Shown: in pieces, positions 12,501 through 24,900 of the stretch
Layout of the letters: each line of letters opens with the position of its first letter
Position numbering within the stretch: the stretch's first letter is position 1
Assembly (NCBI RefSeq): GCF_027596085.1
Contig: NC_072450.1
Coordinates: 3,338,736-3,402,735 of the forward strand
Source of the DNA: Anoplopoma fimbria
Taxonomy: Eukaryota > Chordata > Actinopteri > Perciformes > Anoplopomatidae
DNA: 64,000 nucleotides
Direction of reading: 5' to 3'
Position numbers and translations under genes: made by a program
Notes under the pieces: model-generated
What the model saw: the letters and a program-made list of their open reading frames with translations, nothing else
Told to the model about the DNA's origin: nothing
Databases searched by the model: none

Positions 12501-15500
12501 CCGGGTCCAGCGGCGTGGAGAGCGGCGAGGTGAAGTGCAGGTTGCTGAGGTCCGGCAGCGAGCCGCTGGTATTCAATAAACCCTGGTAGTGGGACAGACC
12601 TGGGTTCTGCTCCGGAGACGGGAAAATACTGCAGAGAGAGAACACAATCAACTTTTCAATGAATGTAAATATTGAACATAATCAAACGTAGGGTCATTAA
12701 ATATGCTGCCGTTGACATTTCAATCTGACAAGACGTTTCTTTTGACTCCCAACCTCTTCTTTTTTTTATACCACACCCACTCTCTACATTTCCTCCATTA
12801 TTTCTCTAATTTCCATTTCTGCTCATATGCTGCATTAACAGTGTATGAACAGCAACAGTGACTCATTGTTTTCTGTCCCCACACACACACACACACACAC
12901 ACAAACTGGCACCGAGCACAAAAAAACAATGAACAAACGCTTGCCTCCACAAACATGAAAATGGTGTCTGTCTCTCTGTCTCAGATAAAGAGGCAGCATG
13001 AAATAAAGAGGCCAAGGTCAAAACTTTTCCTTATATATCCAGGGGAAATCTTTCTAAGAATCTCTTCAGAAGACTGTATTGTTTTGTGTGTGACAATAAA
13101 AACTCTAAATTATGCCCGAACATGTGCTGGCAACAAAAGCTAAACGCTTGTAAAAACAGGTGACGTTGGTTTGCTTCTAAATCCTGACTTGACAGCAGAG
13201 GTCACTTGCAGAAGGAAAACAATGCCCCTGGAATCCGATTGTAATAACTCTGTTCCTCTTCTTTCAAAAGTGTTAGAGGTGTGAAGAGGAACACACACTT
13301 CCTGTCTGACGAGGTGGGAATGTTTGGCATTTCATTACTGTTGAGCAGCTACAGCAGCGCTTTGATGCCCAGAAAAAAATGCTTTGTGTTAACGTCACAC
13401 TGATGGGGCTTAAATTAAAAGAAAAGCTTTATAACCAACAACAAATTGAACCTTCAGACTTACTTGATTCCAGGCACTTCACATGATTTAGGCCTCGATG
13501 CCAGAGACTGGACCTGAAACACAAAGAATTACCATTAGATAATAACACTCCAACACAGCATTTAATCTTCAAAATATTATTTTGGGGTTGATAGCAAACT
13601 GTAGATTGCTGTTCAGCTTTCTGGCAGATTGAAAAGTATCGCAATACCCCGTGTTTAAAAACGGAACAATAACCTGTTTTATTAGTACCGATACATTAAG
13701 AACTAAAATGCTTTTTCAGTCGCGATATTGGAACTGTTCAGCTTTCTGGCAGAAATTTTGCACGTTTTTTGTAGAAAACTGAGACTACACACTCAAAAGT
13801 CTCTTAAGTGATGTATCTGTCTAAAGCTATGATGCTGTGTGTGTTTAGTACCAGGGGTGCTCACTTGTTCTTTCTCTTTCTAGCTGATAAAATGAGTCGA
13901 TGGATAAAACACATCAGGCAAGACAACGAAGCATTTGTGCATGGAACATAGCTAAGTTAGCTAGCTAGCTAGCTTGTGTCGTACATTGTGCGAGATGAGA
14001 GATGTAGTTCACTGATTGGTTTCACACAATTCGAAATGATAGTTTGACGAATCTCTGACCAACTGCGACTTTCTTGACTTGCAAAGTTATCTTTTAAATT
14101 GACAAACGTCATATGTGAAATTCCTGGCACAATTCAAATGGGATCAACTAAATATTTATCTCTCTCCGTTGATTACCGTTTGTATTTATTTCTGAAACAA
14201 GGCCCCATGGAGGACATTCTGAAAAGCCATTTTGCTGATCCCTTTATTTCAGTTGTGTTCATTGTCAGTATGGCAACAATGAACCCACACATGAGGGCAG
14301 TGAATACGACAATATGCAGATGATAGTCTGCTTTCACATGGAGTTACCAGACTATCAAACAGCATCAACTACACACTGATGCAGCGAGTGATAAGCGAGC
14401 AGTCTCACCTTCTTGGCCTCCCACAGCTGCTTGGGAAGCGGCTTACTGACGCCTATTAGGTTCTCCTCGTTAGTCAGGGAGGGGAAGGAGAAGACTGCGG
14501 AGAGAGGAAGTTGAATTAAACAAGTGTGTTTCACAGTCAAACTGATATTAATGAACTCTGGATTACTTGAGGAATGTGCAACTCACCATTTCCTGATCCG
14601 TCCACCTCTGTCTCATTAACGCTGGCTGCATTCCAGCCTCCACGAAACAAACAAACAAAAAGAAGATGGGGTAGGGGGGGTTGATTGAGGACATAAAACA
14701 AAGTTATAAAAAAAAACAGAAGCTGAGGAACATTAGAGGATATTCAGTATCAACCGGCAATATGATCCCGGCATGTCTGGCACAATAATCAGTCACTCTG
14801 ACAGGAATACACACTGCATTTTCTGCGTAGTTTGATAAAACTCAACAGCTGGGCATCTGGCATCATGTTATGAGTCCCAGAGATGAAGTCAGACAGGAGG
14901 GAGGCTGGTGGGGTGTTATAGACTGATGAGGAGGAGGAAAGAGACAACCATTGTTTTTATTGTGCCACAAAAGAGCCCTCTCTTCCACACACACATCTCT
15001 CATTCCTTTTAACTTGTTTCTATTCCGTGTCTGACTCTTGTGTTTGGCCACAACACTTCCAGAACACTCTGTTACTTATTAGGGAAAATATTTATTTTCT
15101 GTTTCTCTTGATGTCTCCTTAAAGTCTCCTCACATTAGCGTTTGAACTATTGCCCGTTCCTCCCTCCCTCCACGCTGATTCCCCCGAAAGGAATGGGAGC
15201 GTGCGATAATTTTATTGAGTTATTGAGGACACTCAATAAAATATCTTACAGTAGTTTTGGCTTTACAACAGAAAAAATCTGCAAGAATATATTCAAACTG
15301 AAAAAGTCATGCAACTTTCATGCTGTTTATTCCTCACACCCCATGGGTAAAAGGCATTAGAGATTATTTTGTTTTTCAGATGCTGCTGCAGATGAAACAA
15401 CGAGGAGATACAAAAGCAACTCGCTGTGGATCGCAGAAAACGTCTGGCTTGTGTCCCCTGGATCCCTTACACTGTGCAATGCATTAAATATGGATGTTCT

Positions 15501-18500
15501 AAATGATGAGGATTATGGTTGGACAGCAATTGGCAGAAAAAAGATTTCACACCAAAAAGAGTGTTTCCACCCTGGCAGTCTGACTCACGGCTGTAATTTC
15601 CAGTTACACGCTTCTTTAATCATCCGGGGCTCAACACCACACGAAACCTTTAGAGGTGTCAACGTGGCCCCGGGGCCTTCACAGCAGCGAGGAGACGAGG
15701 CCGCGCTGCTCGTTTCCTAACATAGACCAGTCTGGTGTCTTAGCCTCCTTGTGAGGAGATGATATACAGCCTGGGCAGCTATGTGTAGTATGTGCTGGTG
15801 GACTATATACAGCAGGCTATGTGAGAAGACTGTTCTGTATGTGATCCCCAACAGGCAGCTCAGTTCACCTCTAGGGAAATATAAGACATCTCCTTCACCA
15901 TACAGTTTAACTATACTGGCAGCTCTGCACAAGAGTAGAGCTGAAACAAATAACTGATTAATCATTAAGTCAATTTTCAATAAAATGTTTTTGGCGAGTG
16001 TCGTGGCGGATTGGAAAGATGTGCAACAAAGCACTTTTTATAATTGATTAACAGTTCAAGCTATTTTTTGAGGCAAAAAAATCAACTCATTCAAGCTTTA
16101 CAAAGTATAATATTTAGTATTTTTCTTAGATTTCTGTAATCATAAACTGAATATCTCTGGGTTTTGGACTGTTGATAAAGCATCCCCTGCTTTATGGTCT
16201 GTTTGACTCTAAATGGAGCATCATTTACTAAATGAACATCATGCTGTATTGAAGAAGACTTGAAACTAGAGATTGAGACCATAAACTCATGTTTACAATG
16301 TTTACTGAGGGAATAAATCAAGAGAGAAGTAGAGTCATTTTCTCATAGACTTCTATACAACCAGAGGAGTCGCCCCCTGATGGACACTAGAGAGAATGCA
16401 GCTTAAAGACACTTCAGCATCAGCTTCAAATCTCAGAATCGGAGATTGCTGGACAAAACAAGACATTTTAAAACGTCACCATGGACTCTGGGGACTTGCA
16501 AAGGATCAAGAAAAGAATCTATTGATTACTTGACATAATGAAAATAATTTCACAGGAAATGAAATACGTGAAATAGGCTATTTTTGTATTCAACACATAC
16601 ACACACTGGCAGTACATTTCCAACTGGGTCTAAGGTGAGCCATTTAAAGCACAACAGACAGCGTGCTGTTATTCATATTTATCCACACTGGGTTGATTGT
16701 GTTTGTATGTTAAACTCACACTTGGCTCAGATCTTAAAGGCAATATCCTGTTTAAACTTGTTGGCTAAACACAGTGAGAAGTACTCGGCTGCAGGAGCAC
16801 TTCTCTCATTCACTGCACACTTCATCACGGACGCCGTCAGAGACACGCTGGACGCTCGGATGGAAACCGCTCAGGAGAGAGGACGATGAATACTTTGGAC
16901 TGATTACAATAACAGCTACAAGAAGGTATAAACAGAATATATTAAACCAACAAAGGCCTGACGGTGATTTATGAAACTGAGCGGCCAACGAGACTGAAAA
17001 GCAGCAGGCTGGATGGACTGTGTTCTCTGTTAATAAATGACCAGCAGAACAGAAACACAAACACTATAAACTCGTATGATAACTACGACGTGGGCTCGGT
17101 GAGGAGCCGCCTCTCAACATGCTCTGCTCACACAAAGCTGCACATCTCCTCCAAAGTGTAATGTGTTTGAGGTGATGTCTCAATTCACAAGTGGATCTTA
17201 ATCTTTAAGTTTCCTGCCCTTGTTGTTGGTGCTCAGTTCATACTGTGAATAATCCACCTGCCTTTTTTTTTATCTGTTAATAGATCCTGTCAGCTCTGTT
17301 AAACATGATCATTCACACTCACAGTGAATCGACACAGGTTGAAGTCACATCCTATAACTCAAATCAAGGTTTCAGCAGAAATTCAAACATGTTATTTTAT
17401 GTAGGGAGTTTCTTTTTCAATAGATGAGCAGCAAAGTGAGATCGTTTCCCGTAAACGCAGTGCATTGAAACGAAACTATGACTAACTATGTTCGTCATCA
17501 ACAATTCTTTTCCACGACTAAGACAAGACGATGACGAGACGTCATCTGCTGCAGTAAAATGAGAGGTTTTCTGAAGGGACTCTGGCGCTTGTAAACACTG
17601 TCGCTTTTGTCCACAGGGACCGCCAAAATCAACATGAAATTTCCCTGGGTAACTTCAAGTTAAAGTTAACAATGACAACAGGGCTTGGGAGGAAGGAACA
17701 AGTTGATATTTGAGTTAGACTAGAATGACTGAAATGTTCAATCTAATTTGATGTGTAACAAAGACAAAAATGTCAAAACAAATTCTAAACATATGCTACA
17801 ATGGTGATGTTTTTCTTTGACTACGATAAGAGTAAAATGTAATAAATAAAAGAAGACTAAATAAAAAGTAGGTGACAAAATTCAAACTACTACAGTGAGA
17901 AAGAGTCAAAGGCAGCAGTTCTCTAAACATGCAACAACAAAAACAAATGACTTGTGCTTTACTTGAGAACTTGTAATGACTTTTCTAACATCTAATCTTT
18001 GTAGTTATTGTGTCAAAAGTTATGTTTATGAAGGAAAAAAGTTTCTGCTGGTAGGAGTACATGGTTTAGAACAAACGTGAAGCTCCAGACATGTTTTTAA
18101 ATATAGAAATATACTGCTATGAATAATAATTTGTGTCTGATAGGATTTTTTTTTTTTTTTAAAGTTAAATTACCCTGTTGAAATTCTCACACTAGATGTA
18201 TCATACATCACTGAAAAATCCATTATCTTTGAATGTGCAACAGAGAGTTCCACATTGCACATTGTGTAAGTTCAGTTCAGAGGTGCAGCGTGTGAACATT
18301 TTTTTTTTTTTTATCGGTGAGTAAATGCTTCCGCTCCTCAGGACCTGTTGGGAAACCCTGGCTGAGGTCCCACGTCAGCCAGCTGATTCAAGTTAAGACA
18401 GGTAGCCACACTTATGGTGGACTGACATTTAAGGTGGACTGGTGCTATCCTCCTTTATGTGAACAAGCCGCTTCGTTGAGTTTTTCTCAGTTTCTTATTT

Positions 18501-19213
18501 TCAATATCTATTTTAACGGTTTAACCAATAGCACGGTTAAACAGTTAATTATTAACATCCCTTCATGCAAAGAACTTGTATAAGGAAAACACAATGTTGA
18601 ATGTTAAAATGTCAGCGGCATAGCTATTGTTAGAACTGTAATGTATTATTAGGTACTCGTAAAGGTACTCGGTATTGGCAAGTACTCAAATGTAAGTACT
18701 TGTACTAGGTATCTGTGCATCCATAAGCCACACTTTGGGACCGTAAATGAAACGCCGGCGCTGGAAGACCTGCTCTTTTTTTGCTGTACTGAACTCCCGT
18801 CAAAATGTGGCTCCTAAACCGGTCTAGGAGTCACGCTTCGAGTTCGTTATGAACGGAACTGTGTCTCCTGCGCACCGTTACACCCAAACTCTTTCTTTAG
18901 GCTTCGGTGAGTTTGATGAGATGGAAGTCGGACGATGCACAAATAGTGGATGGCCAATAATGTGACTTAAGTAACGGAGACCAGCTTGAAACTAATACAT
19001 ACAATCATTTTATATATCAGGTATGTGATTGGTTTAAAGGTCTGTATAGGAGGGTTTAAATTGTGCAGCTACAGTAGCGAGAAACAAAGCAGATTTATGG
19101 ACACGTTAAAACAAGAAAAACTTCTTGCCAGACATGGATATCAAAAATATAAACACATTCAAACCAACAAGCAAATACAGAAACTGCTCTCTTTGAAGGC
19201 GAGTAGCTTGTGG

Positions 19214-19288
<75 letters not shown>

Positions 19289-21587
19289 TCTCACCATTGC
19301 GCTGGGGAGGACCTCGACCCATCTGCTGGTTCATGCCAAAGGGGTCCTGGGGGTTTGGGTTCATGGCGCTCGTATGGAGAGCAGAGTCTGAGTTGGTTCT
19401 GTGTGGGACGAAGAGGAAGAGGAGGAAGAGGAGGAGGAGAAATTATGCAAAGTGTTCCAGCACCTTGGACAGAGGCAGAGGATTTCTCAGGGCTGTAACG
19501 TGAGTCACTCTGCCTCCACACACACACACAAAAAAGCTGCATTCATTTGCACTGATCACACGGACCTTACTCACAAAAAACATCCTCACAGAACTGAACT
19601 GAGATCAGTCGGAGATGAAAACACATTTTGGGCTAAATGATGAAATAATGATTAAAACATTTGTTATCCATAAATGAACTGATACGGGGAAATACCGGGA
19701 AATTGGCAGCTACAAAATATTAGTAAACTCCTTTTCCCTTTCACACACATTCACGGTCCGACCCACACAAACACAGAGTCCTGTATCACTCCAGCTGCGA
19801 TCTTTCTCTAGTGCGATGCATTACGACTCAACGGCTTCTTCCATGAGTCACTCCTACTAGTAACCACACGTTAAGTTTGATTCATCCAAAATATGATGCT
19901 TTTAGAGCTGCCAAGGTTGGTTTGATTCTGTCAATTTTGTCAGACAGCGTAGAAAAAAGTGCCAAACACCGAGTTTAAAAGGACCAGTGTCAAGCAGTTA
20001 GGGGGATCTATTTTCAGAAATGGAATGTAATATTAATAATTATGTTTTCATTCGTGTATAATCACCTGAAACTAAAAATCTTTGTGTTTTCATTAGCTTA
20101 GAATGAGCCCCGTTTAGGATATGAATCAGTGTTTGGACAAACCAAACACTGATTCATATCCTAAACACTGTGCTTTTTAAGAGTTTGTTTACAAGAGTTT
20201 TATTTTATCATTTTGTCTGGCCAGATGTGAAGATGTTGGTAAACCAATGTGAAAAGTAAATATTTAACATGCAAAGATCATCAAAGTGATTAGCGGCCAG
20301 ATAACATTAATAGCTTTCATGTTTTTTTATGCTGTAATTTAAATTCAAAACATGATAAAAGACAAATGGAATATTCCAATGATGGTAAAAAAAACCTCAC
20401 TATAAATAATTTAATACATTTTCACCAAAAGTTAACTTTGAACACCTCATAATGAAGTAGTTTTGTTAATGTTCTCTTTAATCAGCCATTTACCTATTTT
20501 AATCAATTTTGACAAATTAATTTATACAGCTGCTTGGGTTTGGAAAGTATTTAAAATTTGAAAGTCTTTTTTTATATTTTTTGAATTTTTTAAATAACAC
20601 TTTGTAAGCGTGTATATAAAATATATAACAATATAAGGCTGTATCGGAGGAATTTTTGATACCGGTTCCTTTATCGGAAAACCTAAGAAAGTTATTTTTT
20701 TCATTATAAATGCTATATATATGTATTTTAGACAGTAGAAAATGCAAAGAATCTTGTGCTCATTTGTAAAAAAATATATAACTATAAGCCGCTACCGTAT
20801 TAATTAATGGAGCCGTGCAGTTCACTGCATTTGTTTAGTTGAAAATTAATATTTGTATTTGTATATTTTTCATGTCTGTGACATATTCAACAGATATAGA
20901 CATTCAAACTGCAGTAATGTTGGTGGTATGTTGTCAATATATTATCATAAGATCATTTCTATAGTCAATTTTAAACAATTAGGTTTATGGATGTAATCAG
21001 AACTCTTCTCCGTGGTCAACGAACAACTGGATTTTTAATAAATTCTGAAAACTTTAACTCAATCGCTTTCAACAAAACCAAAAAACTTTCCAAAGACATT
21101 CTGGAGAGGGATGTGAAAAGGCTGAAAGTGAGAAAATGTGAATTAGGAGCCGTGATGTTAGAGCGGGAGGGAGCCGTGAGTCCTAAAGCTGGGTTAGTAA
21201 GAGAGAAACTATTGATTAATGTTTCAGGAGAAAGAGGGGGGGAAAAAAGGAATTAATAAATGAACCACAAACAGTCTCAGGTTGAGATTTGTGTCCTTCT
21301 ATCTCGCTTCAGAAGGAAGAACAGAGGGGATTACTGAGATGTCACAAATCAGACGGAGATTTGCAGAGGATTGAGACCAGGACGCCATGTAGCCAAGAGA
21401 GATTGCAACAAAAAAAAAAAGGACAAAGAACAGAATTGTTGGCCTCCTTGTGAGCGAGGGATGAAGCGGCAGAGATAGACTGAGGGGAAAGAGAGGGAGG
21501 GAGAGAGAGGGGTCAAAGGTCACCTGTTGAGTTGTGATATTAATCTCAACCCAGGCCGTTTCTCCTCGGTCCATGGCTGCTGCTCCC

Positions 21588-21623
<36 letters not shown>

Positions 21624-21873
21624 AAAGAGATGACAGACATTTACTGGATGAGTAGAAACGCCCGACTCCTGCCTCTAAAAGTTTGTGTGAAGGAGAGAAA
21701 GTATATTCTATAAGAACGACGAGGCCTCGAGTTGAAGGAAGAAAGACCCTGGAAAATACTCAACACACAAACACAAAACTGTTGTTCATTTGAGGAATAA
21801 GAAAAAAAATGGAAAGACAAAATAAATCAAAAGCAGAGTGAAGACACGTTTATAAACCTGCTGCTGAGGATTT

Positions 21874-21921
<48 letters not shown>

Positions 21922-24900
21922 AGTGGTGCAACACAAGCAGCTCTCTAGGAGAACGAACGGCCGCCCAGAGAGAGAAACGACATAAAACACTCGATGTGGA
22001 GGGTCATTGTCGAAGCCTGAAACAGTGACTGAGTGGATTCTTGTGAAGCGCTCAAGCAGACAAAAAAAAGAAAAAGGGTCTTTACTCCTCCTTAGGCTGA
22101 AAGTACTTAGAAACAAAAACAACTGGTCTTTTGAAACACAAATGGTCAATAAAATAACTCAAATCTTCTGACCCGACGTTCTTTTTCAGCCCCGGTGCTT
22201 ATGTTCTCGTTTTGCTTTCTTAACAAAATACATTTAAATCTTTTAACGCAGTGACTTTGTTTCTTTTGGTTATGATAACATTGTGCTCAAAACAACTGCA
22301 GAGATCCAGGAACACACTGACATGTCTAGAATGAAGACAGACGGGGAGGAGAAACACAATCACACAGTTTAGCCAGATTATCTGAAGCACTTGATGTGGA
22401 GGTTAAACTGAAAAAAGGTTTTCTCGTCTTGACGTATATTTATTTTTTAATTCAAAGAACGGCAAGGGATTTAGATGTTATAACCAAATGAACATATATA
22501 TGCTGATTAACATGCATTTGGAAGAAACAGACAGGCGACAGTTTTAAAATACGGTCTCTTTTTTAACAAAAAAAAGAAAACTTGATGTATTAAGTTGAAT
22601 GCCGAATACACAAGAAGTCACAAATAAAGATTTTGTTATTGACAGCGTTTCACAAAGTATTTGAAGTTCCTCTCACACAACAAATCACTAAAACGGTTTG
22701 ATTTTTGACTGGCGTTTGGGACTTTCTACCTGTTTGACAAAGTAGTATCTTGCAGTTCCTGTTGATAGTTTAATAGCTGTTTACATTTTTACTTACATAT
22801 ACACTAAATATGTGTAGCCATAACAGAATACCAGGGACGATATGTGCAGCAACAACTGAACAACTGTAGCACACAGCAGACTACACAAACCAATTATGGT
22901 AATTGATTTTTCATAAATATACCTGTTGAATACGGACCATGTAAGATTAACATCAATTAAAATAACGATGGTATTGAAACTAGATTTTGACAGTTTTGCT
23001 AAAAGAAAAGTTTAATACATCAGTGATTCCTCAAATTCAGTGATTCATTGTTGTTAAACAGTGAAAGTACAATAGTTTTGCTTTTCAAAAACCTTTAAAA
23101 CACGGTTATATATATATATATATTTGTATTATATTGAATATTTGACAACCTGTTTTTATAACTTGTGTATTAAATGCTTCCATACTTGTATTCTGTTTTA
23201 TGTTTATTCCTATTAAGCGTGTGTGGGTGGTCCAATTGTAAAGACATGATCCGTTTTGCTTTTGTTTTATTGTTTCCCTTTCCCTTCATAGAGACTGCAG
23301 ATGGAAAATGAGCTAGTAGCTAAATCTGGTTCAAAGCATCTCTTCTTTTTTGAGATAAATGTATTTTTTCTACATGGTCCTTGATGTAAATACACTTAAT
23401 AAACTAAACTGAGACATGCTGAATGGTGAGTGTAAAACCAAAGGCTTTCATTAAGGCCTTAACAGTTCCCCATGATGCAACATTAAAGCCTGTCAGTCTG
23501 CAGTTGTACTACAGAGGCTTATCTCGGGGCATGGCGCTGTCCTTTCATGCACTGTGACATTTGATGAGCAGTAGACCAACCACAAACCTCTGCATGTGTC
23601 AAATCCCCTGGTTTAGCCACTTAGCTCGTCACTGTGTGTAGTAGTGGCCTATATTTATATATTTATAGATAGATATACGGAATGCAGATGAGCTGTCGTA
23701 CTCCGCCCGTCCAACAAACTCTCTGACACAATGACATGTTGATTTGTTACTACCATAAGCTTTTACTGCTGGATTCTGTCACTCTGAGAAAAGAGGAATT
23801 GTGTTGAATCAAACACATGAAACCAATTTGGGATGTTGGCTAAGAAGCACATTGAAACAAGGCCCAGCTTCATGAAAGTGGAACTGTTCAACTACAAAAG
23901 GAAACACTGCGTTTTGTCCTCCATAGTTACTTTGGATGTTCACCCAACCACCATCCCGCCACCGACTATAGCAGCTGCAAATAACTTCCATTGATAATCT
24001 TTGCCAACTAGGGGTTGCTGCTGAAAGTTAGCGGGAAAATTAAAGAGCTATGCGCTTCCTGTTTTGGTTGTGCAATTGTTGGTGCACTTCCTTTGTGCAG
24101 TTAACCCATAACACTGTATATAACAAGTGGACATAGTTGACGTCATTCATTGGTTTGTAGACTGTAGTTTTGAAGCCTTGAGTTTGGCATTTTGGCCGTC
24201 GCCATCTTTGATTTGGCCGTCGCCAAGAGCTCTTGTTGCAGTAGCTTTATGGTCTGTTTGACTCTAAATGGAGCATCATTTACTAAATGAACATCATGCT
24301 GTATTGAAGAAGACTTGAAACTAGAGATTGAGACCATAAACTCATGTTTACAATGTTTACTGAGGGAATAAATCAAGAGAGAAGTAGAGTCATTTTCTCA
24401 TAGACTTCTATACAACCAGAGGAGTCGCCCCCTGATGGACACTAGAGAGAATGCAGCTTTAAGACACTTCCGCACCAGAGGTTGCCACCTGGGTAAACAA
24501 AGTCATTCTTTCCCCAAATGTGGTCAACTGGCCCAAGATTATGCAAGAATGGTCACATAACAAGTTCGTCATGTGATTTTAGTGAGAAAGAAGTTGATGT
24601 TTGCGATATAATGGTCTTATTGCTTAAATATAGCTATTTAAGCAATAAGACAACCTAGATGAAGGATAAAGAGACCCTTGGAGAACCATCACACTGCATC
24701 TCCCAAAGAGGGAACTGTTCGGTTCTCTTTCTTTCTCCGGGGAGCTTGGTCTGAGACATTCATCCCGTGAGAGGCTGGTTCAGGAATAGCTGACCAAAGA
24801 TGGGTGAGTGGAAGAGGAAGGGCGTGGGACTGGATGGAGGCTCTGACCCTGAAACAGATGTTCTACGATACGATGCCTAAGAACTCTGGGACCATTACCC

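Larger units (their letters stand above)
14638..19294 (-). other. crtc3: crtc3 intron 5
   Basis: A GT-AG intron of 4.7 kb. It contains a family A copy (16175-16412) and, directly after the exon 5 donor in transcript sense, a long CA run (19215-19287). The rest looks unique and AT-rich; no second gene could be supported. Confidence 0.85.

Noticed and set aside
18317..18583. 88-codon plus-strand frame in crtc3 intron 5
   Set aside because: No domain, no splice context, and a T-run just before it; considered chance.
16091..24376. Identical [24 protein letters not shown] frames at two places
   Set aside because: Both are antisense readings of dispersed repeat family A, not a gene family.
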